A stretch of 64,000 nt of DNA, taken from contig JAQFVV010000315.1 in assembly GCA_028023455.1 (NCBI GenBank), forward strand, positions 726,501-790,500, read 5' to 3'. This stretch comes from Epiperipatus broadwayi (Eukaryota; Onychophora; Udeonychophora; Euonychophora; Peripatidae). Below are positions 48,196-59,466 of the stretch, in pieces; position 1 is the first letter of the stretch, and each line of letters opens with the position of its first letter. A program made the translations under genes and the position numbers. A model generated the notes under the pieces. It saw nothing but the letters and a program-made list of their open reading frames with translations. It ran no database searches and was not told the DNA's origin.

Positions 48196-49320
48196 AACAG
48201 ACGGGGTTTGAATACAAGAGATAATGCAATATAGAGTGAATTGCGAGTGTTGATATGGAATGACTGTGTATATGCGAAAAGATATATATAAATAGTCATT
48301 CGAACCCTGTTACAAAGAGGGTGAAAGTAATACGTAATCTGTTAAAGGATGATGGTATGCTTATATAAATATAGTTGTATGTGTGTTATTATAGTGTGTA
48401 TATGTATTAACTGTTATATGTGGGATTGATGAGAAGCAATTATATATGGAGTTGTATAAATTTGTTATTGATTATACATATATATTTTGTTGTTCATTAA
48501 TTTCTTTAAATTCTACTTTTTAATAATATTGTGGTAACACATGTTTTTTGATAAATCTATTGAACATATAAAGCTACAGAAATAGAAATGAATCAGTTGC
48601 TGCAGGCAGTTTGAGTTAATGATTGTCATCAAGAAGTCTGAGAACTGGTCAAGTTGGTATTTTGGAAACAATGGAAGGTCCGGTCTGCGGCGTACGAATA
48701 TACATGGGAAAATGCAAGGTTAATGAGTTTGGCTCTCTTAAAAATATAGTGGTGATTACACGGAAAGAGAAAGACGTGGCTTGGATTTCAGATTGTATTA
48801 ACGGATAAGTAATTAAGAAGTTTTAGCAATATTCCCATCAAAATATTGGGGTAACTAAATAGTGTGAGTTTCATCAAACCGGTCCAGTGGATTGTTATTG
48901 TAGAACTCACCTGAATCGGATTTATTAAATTCACTGTTTAAAATCTATCAAGTGTAATGGTGGCGAAGTACCTTCGACAACATGGACCTCTTAAGCGAGT
49001 GAAATTATCTACTCCACCTCTATGATAAACTATTTGGCATATCACATTGGAACTGTTTACCATCCTTAGGATTGACAAATATCAATAAGGCCAGTATTTC
49101 TTTAGAATTATAAATGTGCGAACTGTTAGCTTTGATCACGTGGACAATCAATTGTAATTAAGGTAAATTGACCTTTTTCTCTATATATGTGTTCAATAAA
49201 TGTGTAGTAATGAAGGGACTCATGTTACTTCTATATTAAATACCATAATAAATCTTGTTTAAATTAAATAAAATAATATTAAATAAACAACTCTTATGTA
49301 TAATTGCATTATTGCATTGA
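48193..49320. other. Unclassified insertion bounded by (TA)n
   Basis: Begins TGTAACAGACGGGGTTTGAA. A partial inverted copy, TTCGAACCCTGTTACA, ends at 48,314, making a 122-bp unit with imperfect terminal inverted repeats. The rest to 49,320 is GC-richer than average and contains a 61-codon frame (48,623-48,808, MSSRSLRTGQVGILETMEG and on) that I do not recognise. It could be one LTR-like insertion ending near TATTGCA, or a small inverted-repeat element plus unrelated DNA. Confidence 0.35.
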
Positions 49321-49333
49321 TATATATATATAT

Positions 49334-51469
49334 TGTATCGATCCGGAGATTGCGACTTCATGTAATCTACACTACGGGGCGCCCTCTAGGCATTTGAACC
49401 TAGAAAAATTTATAAAGTAGGCAGATACGTAAGTCAAAAAAAAATTTTTTTTTTTTCTTTTTGCATCCGGTCATTAGCCCATGTCACTAGCTCAGGGAGT
49501 AGCAGAGATTTAATAATATCATATCTTATCTAATTAGATTTCAACATTAAAAAATAAATAAAATAAGCCACTGCCAGTAATTAGCATACAAACATTTATT
49601 TATGCACATATATATATAAGATTTAAAATTATTTTATTATTAGTTTTACATTTTAATTAAGTTCGCACAGATGGGATTATAAAAGCTTGTTATAATAAGT
49701 TGCTATAGATCGGTTACATAGATTACACGGTTAAAAACATTCCAAAGTAAACATAAGCGATCAAAATATAAAATTATTGATTACTGACAATTGCGGAGGG
49801 AAATTTATATGTAACCCCATAGTATTCACCATAAGATACTTGCATTGTCACCAATAACCTAAAAGACATCCGAATAAATACATTTTAGATACTCACCGTA
49901 AGGTATCATTATTTATCGAATGTCTATATATTTTGATCAAATATGAAAACGCAAAACATAGTTAACCGATAAACAATCCATGCAAGCGTCTATAAACAAC
50001 TTAAATTTAATGCATTTTTATTTAGAATCGAGTCTGAATACTACATAGATTTGCATTGAAATTAAAATATTCTATCCCTATTTAACCTTAGGCTAAAATT
50101 CGCAGTCAAACTGGCATCAATCCATCTGATACATTGATGTATTCAATGTAATACGAAATACGGCAGCACCAAAAGAATTAAGAAAAGACATTGACTCTCA
50201 ATCAGATAGGAATATTACATCTATCTAACGAGAAGAACAATAAAAAAAAACTCCATAGAAAGGAACTGCATTCTCCGTCTTATAATTCCTTCCATAGGCA
50301 AACGGGTGAGTGCGGCGTATATATAAACGATTCTGCCCGTAGCGAATCTCCGATTACATCTACTAACTACATCAATATATCCAATCCATTGACCCATTCT
50401 AACAACGACATAAATAACCTAAGATTACCCTCCCCTAATATAACTTTACAAATTTATACAGCCATTCACGCCCAACTTAAGTTTAACATTTTTATAATTA
50501 ATTTAACGGAAAACAAAAATCATAATAAAACTTAAAGAACAAAAAATAAATAAATGGAAATGATTTTACAAAATTAATACATTAAATAAAATTATAACTA
50601 ATTAATAAACAATATCGGTCAGATAGAATAATCTTGCAATTATTTAAATCTGGAAAGTTTTTAATTTACTGTTCATAAATTTTAAAGTTCTTACGGTTAT
50701 TTAAATAGTTCATCTTCATATATTCCTTGCCATTTGAATGTGAATTCCCATGTCGTCCGAAGATTGGTATCCTGTTGGCCGATTTATTTATCCATCCGGA
50801 GATATTTTAGTGTAGTTGGTCCTCAATGTAGAAACGATGGTTCATTTTTCTTCCTTTCTTAGCAGAACTGAAGGGATTGAAGCTGTGCATCTTTTTCAAT
50901 CCCCTCAGCACTAACACCTAGCTGTTACATCATAATAATCATCAATAACTCCTCACTAATTAATAATTTCCAATTTTTCCTTTTATACGTATTCAAAGGA
51001 TTGACTTAACATTACGCCATCGATGAGATGATCCTTTTCGTTGAGGTCCGATTTCCCAATGGATTTATTTCATTTTCTGAAAGTTTCTATTGTTTTCCTA
51101 TCTGACTGATGTTTTTACATTTTAAATGCCCAAGGCTGGTTTACATTTAACTAATTAACAATCATTTCCATTTCTGATTAATTAACCTGTTTTCCAAATC
51201 AAAAATATATTTAAAGATAAATTTAAAGATATAATTTTATCTTCAAATCTTTTTAAAATTTAGTTTTAAAATACTTTTTCTTTAATAAAGTTTTATTTTA
51301 ATAATTTTTCATTATCTGTGCGATTTAATATATAAGAGTTTAAGATGATATTTAATTTCAATTTTTAATTCTTAAAGAAAATTTTTAAATGCGAACTTTT
51401 TAATTTACTTTCATGTTTAATAAATTTAAATAAAAAAAAACAATGTAACGAACGTCTATGCTCGTTACA
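49334..51469 (+). mobile_element. Possible solo LTR, about 2.1 kb
   Basis: The block starts TGTATCGATCC right after (TA)n and ends CTCGTTACA right before (TA)n, so it has the TG...CA ends of a long terminal repeat and TA-rich flanks. It holds a good TATA box (TATATATAAA, 50,318-50,327) in a GC-rich context and AATAAA near 50,547, as U3 and R regions of an LTR would. A short inverted pair TGTAACGA / TCGTTACA sits at the right end. The 114-codon frame 50,191-50,535 spans the TATA box, is S/N/I-rich and unlikely to be a gene. No second copy lies in the window, so the call rests on ends and promoter only. Confidence 0.4.
50318..50327 (+). promoter_or_regulatory. TATA box of the possible solo LTR
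   Basis: TATATATAAA between GTGCGGCG and CGATTCTGCC. It stands out because its flanks are GC-rich, unlike the many TA repeats elsewhere. Confidence 0.4.
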
Positions 51470-51949
51470 ATATATATATATATGAAACATATATGTATGT
51501 ATTGGAATAAATGGGTTGTGCACATGAATATTAAGATATGTATATGCGTGTATAAAACTTAGAATTTAATGGCAACTAGTGTAGTAGCATATAGCTTAAT
51601 TTTGTTATAACTTCTGGGTTAGAGTAATAGATTTATAAACAGGTAAATTATAGTGTAGTATACGTAGATATATGTGACGTAATTGGGAATTGTCTTACTT
51701 TGTTCTCTAGTTAGACCATGTTCCCCAGACCTTGAGATATTGAGCTAGTCTGGATGCGCTACCCTATATATATATATATATATATATTCAGAACCCTTAT
51801 TTACGCTTTCGATGAGTATAATTCTTATCAAAGTGTAAGGTTGGTGCTTGAGATGGGATTAAACCCATGCTCATAAATATACTTACTCGAAGCTGCGGGA
51901 GAGGTCGTATACAGGCGTGAATTATAGAACAAGAGTATGAGTAGATGCT

Positions 51950-51952
<3 letters not shown>
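51470..51952. other. Two short blocks separated by (TA)n
   Basis: Blocks 51,484-51,764 and 51,788-51,950 are bounded by (TA)n at 51,470-51,483, 51,765-51,787 and 51,953-52,034. The second contains GGGATTAAACCC, which resembles a B box but has no partner A box. Unclassified insert fragments. Confidence 0.5.

Positions 51953-52034
<82 letters not shown>
51953..52034. repeat. (TA)n microsatellite, 82 bp
   Basis: Uninterrupted TA dinucleotides, at the left end of the compound foldback element. Confidence 0.97.
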
Positions 52035-53216
<1,182 letters not shown>

Positions 53217-53333
53217 AATACTATTTCTAATTATTTTGTCTCTTACCTGAGGCTACCACATGTATGTTCTATTATTGTCACTTTTTTCTCTAAATGTTTT
53301 CTACAGTAAATATAAATCTATTCAATTGAAATT

Positions 53334-53355
53334 GTATATATATATATATATATAT
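53334..53355. repeat. (TA)n at the outer edge of the LTR element
   Basis: Short TA array directly before TGTAACACC of the LTR. The other end of the element (59,451 onward) also lies in (TA)n, so the element inserted into a TA array. Confidence 0.9.
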
Positions 53356-55196
53356 TGTAACACCACCGCCGTGCGGTTAAAGACCCCAGCCGCACTTAAT
53401 TATGTGATCGACCGGTTAACCACCGATGATGATGATTACCACAAGCAAGAAGCCAATATACACCCTAAAATCGAATATATATTCTTAATTGAACACTGAC
53501 ATAATAAAATATCATCCCAGCATTATATTTCCCAATTAAACGCTTCTTCTCTGCTGGGCAAATTATTTGTATCGACTAATTAGTTCTGCCCAGCGCCTGG
53601 AATATTTATAAAATTTCCCGGAATTATCACGGTACAGCAGGAATATAAATTATAGCACTTCCTTCCTTTACTCTATTTACAATACAGATTGGATTTATTT
53701 ATCCATTTAGCTTACTTTATTTTATTCCTCAATTAATCAACTTGTTAGTTCACTGATCTAATTTTAATTCACTCTAAATAGTTATTCGCTTGGTAGAGAA
53801 AGAAAACGCAAATGACTAAGTACTTCCTTTTATAAATAAAATTTAATTTGCAATTCGCTAATTCTAATTAATAATAAAATCCTAAAACACACATATATAT
53901 CCACACACTAACATAATAAATACATAAATATACAATAAAGAATATAATTCAAATGAAACATTAAATAAATTATCGTAACTCAATTGTTACTTTCTCATAC
54001 ATTAATAGATTACAATCATAAGTTCTTTTAATGATAACTGTTCGAAGTGTTGCGCAACTTTTTAATAATTTAGTTCTGACTGATTTCTTATTTCAAATTA
54101 ATTCTGACATGCACGTATTAATAGTTACCTAGGTATGATTTTTCCAATGTCGGATCAACCATCGAGGGGGAAAACCTTCCCTTCTTTTGCAGAGATGGTT
54201 GCTCGCTTTTCCAGACGTTCCAGTGAATGGAGTGAGAGTTTATAGTCTTTTGACGTGGGTTTGTTTCCTTTCTAATTCCACATTTAGTCGGTATTCATCC
54301 CTTTAACATTCTACTTCGAATCTCCAGGCAGATCTGGTTCTGTAACGGCGGTCTCTTCTAGGCAGCATTTAGTTGTTATAAGTAGTGAGCGAATGGTTAG
54401 ACGGAGGTAGACCGAGCAAACGCCCGGTGTTTGCCACTAGCCCTCCATGTCAGCGTACCCTTCTATTATTATTTTTGTTGAATTATAGCCAGCAAAAAAA
54501 ACACAACCGGTGACTTCTAAATCAGCTCTGCTTATCTCTCTCTGCTGTCCTGCTATAGAATGTCTCTAATTGCCTCTTTCCTTTTCATTCTTATCTTACT
54601 AATCTATCTGGAATTTTTTTTATACAGTTTACATTTTTTTTCCAATTTCTAATTACAATTTTTCATTTCATTCTTTTGATACATTTAATATTGAATGCCC
54701 CTAATTGCAACATTCCTTTTCATTACTTTATCTCGTACCAATCTATTTGGAAATTTGGTACAAGTTTACATTTTTAATTTTACAATTATAATTAATTTCT
54801 TTCATTCTTTTAAATATTGAATGTTACTAATTGCAACATTCCTTTCTCTCACTTTATCTTGTACCAATCTATTTGGAAATTTGGTACAAGTTTACTTTTT
54901 TTTTATTTCACAATTATAATTATTCTTTCGTTCTTTTTACAAGTGATTTTCTTATTTAACAAAGAAAGAAAGAGACGCGTTCAGTTTTACACCCCTCCCC
55001 TTTCCTTTCTAATCTTTCATCATTATTTAGTTTTTCTAATTTCTTTTAAAATAAGTTTTTAGAATCCTTTTAACTAAATTTTTTCTTTCCTTTTTTTTTT
55101 TTTATTTCTTTTGACGAAACCCGTCTCTTTATTAATATTATTGAGAATCAATAATATATACATGCGAGCCTACATTTATGTAGATATCGCATTACA
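53356..55196 (-). repeat. 3' LTR (1,841 bp)
   Basis: On the minus strand it runs TGTAATGCGATATC...GTGGTGTTACA. It contains three adjacent diverged copies of a 130-bp unit (54,558-54,900; marker TGCAACATTCCTTT with TACCAATCTATTTGGAAA) and a candidate TATA box (TTTTATAAATAT, minus strand, 53,601-53,613). It has no coding capacity. Of the two LTRs, this one has the fuller sequence. Confidence 0.92.
53601..53613 (-). promoter_or_regulatory. Candidate TATA box in the 3' LTR
   Basis: TTTTATAAATAT on the minus strand, about 245 bp before the LTR end, between GGGAAA and TCCAGGCGCTGGG. The same site occurs in the 5' LTR at 57,913-57,924, where it would drive transcription of the element. Confidence 0.4.
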
Positions 55197-55212
55197 CCGC
55201 TCCCCATTTTTT
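55197..55212 (-). other. Polypurine tract
   Basis: AAAAAATGGGGAGCGG on the minus strand lies directly before the 3' LTR start TGTAATGCG. It is the usual plus-strand primer position in LTR elements, with a single pyrimidine in 16 bases. Confidence 0.75.
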
Positions 55213-55479
55213 AAGAATTAAAATCTACTGGAGTTATTTCCTGAGGTCAAGCCATTTTAATTCTTAACCCCTATCTTCCTTTATCACTATATTTTTTTTC
55301 TTCTTGATATAAATTTTAATGGTACACGTTTAGTATGTATAACTTCCGTATGATGAGATTATCTTAGAGAGACAACTAGGTTAAACTATCTGCATTCCAT
55401 TTGATTTATTTGAACTGCCCAAACACTTTTAATCTCCACCGAACATTATTCTGCACAGAGAGTTGATTTTTTTTTTTTT

Positions 55480-55628
55480 CAGTAAGACGGATCATGAGCC
55501 CAGATCTCTGCTGAGTCCTCATTCTATTTTTTAGTTTAATTCTTCGTATCTTTCCAATACCTTTGGGATTTTCACCCAGTACGACGGATAATGAGCCCAG
55601 ATCTCTGCTGAGTCCTCATTCTAATTTT
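55480..55628. repeat. 50-bp direct repeat in the LTR element interior
   Basis: CAGTA(A/C)GACGGAT(C/A)ATGAGCCCAG and the following ATCTCTGCTGAGTCCTCATTCTA occur at 55,480-55,530 and 55,577-55,628, 97 bp apart. Confidence 0.88.
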
Positions 55629-55928
55629 TTATTTATTTTCCTGTCTATCCTTATGTGTATAGACAAGATTAACACACACACTCCCTATTTTTTCTTTTTT
55701 ATGAACGGCAAGACGGCTTGACCAAGCTCAAATGCAATCCCGCATGATTCATATCTGCACACATTTGTCTCAAAATCCAGACCCTCATTCATATATTCGC
55801 TACTCTTCGTAGTTCACCATCCCCCCTACATTTCCATTATCATGTGGATTCTCGTGTTCAAAGTCCAGGGTCGGTATCCTTTAGTCATCAACAGGTGTTT
55901 GTCCAGTTGCTTCTTTTCTTTTAGTTCC

Positions 55929-55949
55929 TACACGACGCTCTTCCGATTT
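55929..55949 (+). other. Illumina TruSeq adapter sequence in the assembly
   Basis: The 21 bases at these positions (CTACACGACGCTCTTCCGAT with one C before) equal the end of the Illumina universal/Read 1 adapter. The next adapter bases CT are TT here. With a one-C deletion the match extends left into TTCC. Read on the minus strand it gives IGRASCR, a peptide seen when adapters are translated. It is not biological sequence. Confidence 0.95.
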
Positions 55950-56160
55950 TTTGGACTAGCCTTAAAGACCGAGCATTGTATGTTCCCTTTTCTTCCACTC
56001 CTTGACCCACAACAAAAGCATTATTCCCATATCGTTTCCTTATAGTGTATGGCCCCTCATAAATAGGTTGGAATTTCTTGAATAGATTTCGCTCTGGGTG
56101 ACTCACAGGATGCACTCTTATTTTCAAAAATTGATTTACCGTTATTACGTTATTGATCTG
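55950..56160 (-). pseudogene. Integrase C-terminal remnant (GPY/F module) of the LTR element
   Basis: An open minus-strand frame reads QFLKIRVHPVSHPERNLFKK, then FQPIYEGPYTIRKRYGNNAF and on to ARSLRLVQK, where it meets the adapter sequence. The pattern of a small beta-barrel with EGPY and a basic tail is that of the GPY/F module at the end of Ty3/Gypsy and retroviral integrases. The catalytic core is absent. It overlaps the end of the gag-type ORF in the -1 frame, so a deletion of several kilobases, real or made by the assembly, joined gag to the end of pol. Confidence 0.65.
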
Positions 56161-56930
56161 CTACTCCCCAAACTTGTCCCTCTCACATTTTTACCCTCTC
56201 GTTTTTCCTCCGCCACTGTAGAATCCCGCTTCTCTACGATTCCGGCTAGCTGGTTTACATCTATACGTACATTATCTACAATTTTCTCATTTTCCTGCCT
56301 TATCTCTTCCAATTTCTTTCCCTGCTCTACTTTAAACTCCTCTACTTTTCGACACACAGTTTCTATTTTATCCCCTAAATGTGCCATCCTTCCCTCTACT
56401 TTCATCACAACCTCTTGTTCTAAATTATTTACTTCTCCAGTGAGTCTCTGCTCTAAGTTTTCTAGTAACTCAGCCTGTCCGTTTAACCTTTCATTCGTGA
56501 CAAAAATCTGATTTGAGGTTTCTTCAATCCTTTTACTTAACTCTTCATTTTTTATGTCGAATTTGTCATCCAACTGTTTTTGCCACTCGTCTATCATCTT
56601 TTTATTATCTTCCTTTAATTCCTTCATAAACCTTTGCTGATCTTCTATCATTTTCTTATTTATTTCATCTCTCTGCTCATCTCTTTCCCTTATCTCCTTT
56701 ATGAACTGCCGTTGCTCCTCCCCCATTTTCTCCATCATTTTTATTAAATTATAAATTTCTATACTAACTTTCGGCTCTTGTTTATCATCATTAATGTCAA
56801 TTTCATTTCCACTACTGGTTTCTATTTCTCCTTCCCTATCGGTTTCTCCGGATAATTCCGTTTGTTCTTCACTGGTACTTTTCGTGGTTGCAAGTTGATC
56901 GTCCATTTTTGCTTTTGACCTCGTTTGCAT
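56145..56930 (-). CDS. Gag-type coiled-coil ORF of the LTR element, 261 aa, truncated
   Basis: Starts MQTRSKAKMDDQLATTK, about 700 nt after the primer-binding site, and ends at TAA (56,145-56,147). Residues 1-55 are polar and acidic; residues about 60-225 form a long, almost continuous coiled coil rich in E, K, Q and R (for example RERDEQRDEINKKMIEDQQR). No capsid core (W-containing Retrotrans_gag part), zinc knuckle or protease follows. The position fits the N-terminal part of gag of a Gypsy-like element whose remainder has been deleted. An unrelated accessory coiled-coil protein is possible. It was assigned from position rather than sequence match. Confidence 0.65.
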   Translation of the reverse strand: MQTRSKAKMDDQLATTKSTSEEQTELSGETDREGEIETSSGNEIDINDDKQEPKVSIEIYNLIKMMEKMGEEQRQFIKEIRERDEQRDEINKKMIEDQQRFMKELKEDNKKMIDEWQKQLDDKFDIKNEELSKRIEETSNQIFVTNERLNGQAELLENLEQRLTGEVNNLEQEVVMKVEGRMAHLGDKIETVCRKVEEFKVEQGKKLEEIRQENEKIVDNVRIDVNQLAGIVEKRDSTVAEEKREGKNVRGTSLGSSRSIT

Positions 56931-57643
56931 TGACTCTAACTAAATGTTATCACTTACTAAGTAATTATTTCTCCCAATTTTTATTAAATGCAATACTGTT
57001 TATCAACTCTATTTCATATTAGGTACGTTTGCTGGCCTGCCCCGTCCTCATCCATCAACTCACTTGTTTATGCTGCTTTAAAGATCCCCTTAAACTCACA
57101 AGCTTTTATTATTCAAACAATAAAATCTTTTCCCTCTCTTGATTTTATTTATTTATATAATGTAGATCGTGCCTAGAAAATTTTACCCCGTCTCTTTCTC
57201 TCCTTTTTATAAAATTCAGTTGTCTTTTGCTCCACTTTCCCTCTCTCACCAAGCGATCTTTTATTATTATTCTATATTTTTATCTAAACCTTAGGTCTAT
57301 TCTACTGTCTCTACAACTACTATATAACTACATATATACGGTTATGCCGTCTAATCCTTATTTTAACACTTTTTTCTTTTAACACTATTTTGTCGGTTTT
57401 ATATATATATTTTTATAATAACATATATAAATTCTTAATTTGAAACAAAACCCATTTGTTTTTTAAAAAAAAACCTTTTTTTTCTTTCTTTTTTTTTTTA
57501 AAATATTTCTCAGTCTAAATTCGATTTTCCGATTGTTTGACTTTATTTAACCTTGCGGTATAGATCACATATGTGTAGATCTATTTTCACCAAGGCGCTA
57601 TAATTTAATTCAATCTGCTTTTTTTTTTTCTGAATGTGACAAG

Positions 57644-57661
57644 ATCCCGGACTGGCCCCCA
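57644..57661 (-). other. Primer-binding site, tRNA-Pro-like
   Basis: TGGGGGCCAGTCCGGGAT on the minus strand, 6 nt after the 5' LTR. It matches the complement of the tRNA-Pro 3' end (TGGGGGCTCGTCCGGGAT) at 16 of 18 positions. This is where a host tRNA would prime minus-strand DNA synthesis, and it fixes the element's orientation. Confidence 0.85.
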
Positions 57662-57667
57662 AAAAAC

Positions 57668-59450
57668 TGTAACACCACCGCCGCGCGGTTAAAGACCCCA
57701 GCCGCACTTAATTATGTGATCGACCGGTTAACCACCGATGATGATGATTACCACAAGCAAGAAGCCAATATACACCCTAAAATCGAATATATATTCTTAA
57801 TTGAACACTGACATAATAAAATATCATCCCAGCATTATATTTCCCAATTAAACGCTTCTTCTCTGCTGGGCAAATTATTTGTATCGACTAATTAGTTCTG
57901 CCCAGGCCTGGAATATTTATAAAATTTCCCGGAATTATCACGGTACAGCAGGAATATAAATTATAGCCTTCCTTCCTTTACTCTATTTACAATACAGATT
58001 GGTTTATTTATCCATTTAGCTTACTTTATTTTATTCCTCAATTAATCAACTTGTTAGTTCACTGATCTAATTTTAATTCACTCTAAGTAGTTATTCGCTT
58101 GGTAGAGAAAAGAAAACGCAAATGACTAAGTACTTCCTTTATAAATAAAATTTAATTTGCAATTCGCTAATTCTAATTAATAATAAAATCCTAAAACACA
58201 TATATATATCCACACACTAACCTAATAAATACATAAATATACAATAAAGAATATAATTCAAATGAAACATTAAATAAATTATCAGTAACTCAATTGTTAC
58301 TTTCTCATACATTAATAGATTACAATCATAAGTTCTTTTAATGATAACTGTTCGAAGTGTTACGCACTTTTAATAATTTAGTTCTGACTGATTTCTTATT
58401 TCAAATTAATTCTGACATGAGTATTAATAGTTACCTAGGTATGATTTTTCAATGTCGGATCAACCATCGAGGGAAAACCTTCCCTTCTTTTGCAAGATGG
58501 TTGCTCGCTTTTCCAGACGTTCCAGTGAATGGAGTGAGAGTTTATAGTCTTTTGGCGTGGGTTTGTTTCCTTTCTAATTCCACTTTAGTCGGTATTCATC
58601 CCTTTAACATTCTACTTGAATCTCCAGGCAGATCTGGTTCTGTAGGCGGTCTCTTCTAGGCAGCATTTAGTTGTTATAAGTAGTGAGCGAATGGTTAGAC
58701 GGAGGTGACCGACAAAGCGTGTTTGCCACTAGCCCTCCATGTCAGCGTACCCTTCTATTATTATTTTTGTTGAATTATAGCCAGCAAAAAAACCAAGGTG
58801 ACTTCTAATAGCTCTGCTTACTCTCTCTGTGTCTGCTATAGAATGTCTCTAATTGCCTCTTTCCTTTTCATTCTTATCTTCTAATCTATCTGGAATTTTT
58901 TTATAAGTTTACATTTTTTCAATTTCTAATTACAATTTTCATTTCATTCTTTTGATACTTAATATTGAATGCCCCTAATTGCAACATTCTTTTCATTACT
59001 TTATCTAGTACCAATCTATTTGGAAATTGGTACAAGTTTACATTTTAATTTTACAATTATAATTAATTTCTTTCATTCTTTTAAATATTGAATGTTACTA
59101 ATTGCAACATTCCTTTCTCTCACTTTATCTTGTACCAATCTATTTGGAAATTTGGTACAAGTTTACTTTTTATTTCACAATTATAATTATTCTTTCGTTC
59201 TTTTTACAAGTGATTTTCTTATTTAACAAAGAAAGAAAGAGACGCGTTCAGTTTTACACCCTCCCTTTCCTTTCTAATCTTTCATCATTATTTAGTTTTT
59301 CTAATTTCTTTTAAAATAAGTTTTTAGAATCCTTTTAACTAAATTTTTCTTTCTTTTTTTTTATTTCTTTTGACGAAACCCGTCTCTTTATTAATATTAT
59401 TGAGAATCAATAATATATACATGCGAGCCTACATTTATGTAGATATCGCA
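57668..59450 (-). repeat. 5' LTR (1,783 bp), rich in short deletions
   Basis: Direct repeat of 53,356-55,196. Base substitutions between the two are few (for example CCGCCGTGCGG vs CCGCCGCGCGG, and AACATAA vs AACCTAA). Short deletions in this copy are many, adding up to about 58 bp: CAGCGCCTGG to CAGGCCTGG, GTAACGGCGG to GTAGGCGG, GAGGGGGAAAA to GAGGGAAAA, and others. The outer end (GATATCGCA) lacks the final TTACA. Confidence 0.92.
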
Positions 59451-59466
59451 ATATATATATATATAT
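59451..59466. repeat. (TA)n at the outer edge of the 5' LTR
   Basis: Short TA array replacing the last bases of the LTR; the flank continues TTGTGAGAGTACC. Confidence 0.85.

Larger units (their letters stand above)
53356..59450 (-). mobile_element. Ty3/Gypsy-like LTR retrotransposon, internally deleted, 6.1 kb
   Basis: Two direct repeats of 1.84 and 1.78 kb enclose 2.47 kb of internal DNA. On the minus strand the order is 5' LTR (57,668-59,450), 6-nt gap, primer-binding site (57,644-57,661), gag-type coiled-coil ORF (56,145-56,930), integrase C-terminal remnant, polypurine tract (55,197-55,212), 3' LTR (53,356-55,196). The protease, reverse transcriptase, RNase H and integrase core are missing. 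LTR ends are TGTAA...TTACA at the inner boundary; the outer tip of the 5' LTR stops at GATATCGCA and runs into (TA)n, so its last five bases appear lost. The GPY/F-type integrase tail and tRNA-Pro-like primer site suggest Ty3/Gypsy. An adapter sequence inside (55,929) casts doubt on the internal assembly. Confidence 0.85.

Noticed and set aside
48193-48314. 122-bp DNA transposon with TGTAACAG ends
   Set aside because: The inverted ends match only partly and the following kilobase may belong to the same insertion; kept only as part of an unclassified block.
50191-50535. 114-codon plus-strand frame
   Set aside because: It spans the TATA box of the possible solo LTR, is rich in N, S and I, has no recognisable domain, and 60-110-codon frames arise by chance in this base composition.
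58357-59314. Small plus-strand frames in the 5' LTR, and equivalents at 54.8 kb
   Set aside because: They are non-coding LTR sequence; the frames are not the same in the two LTR copies because of indels.
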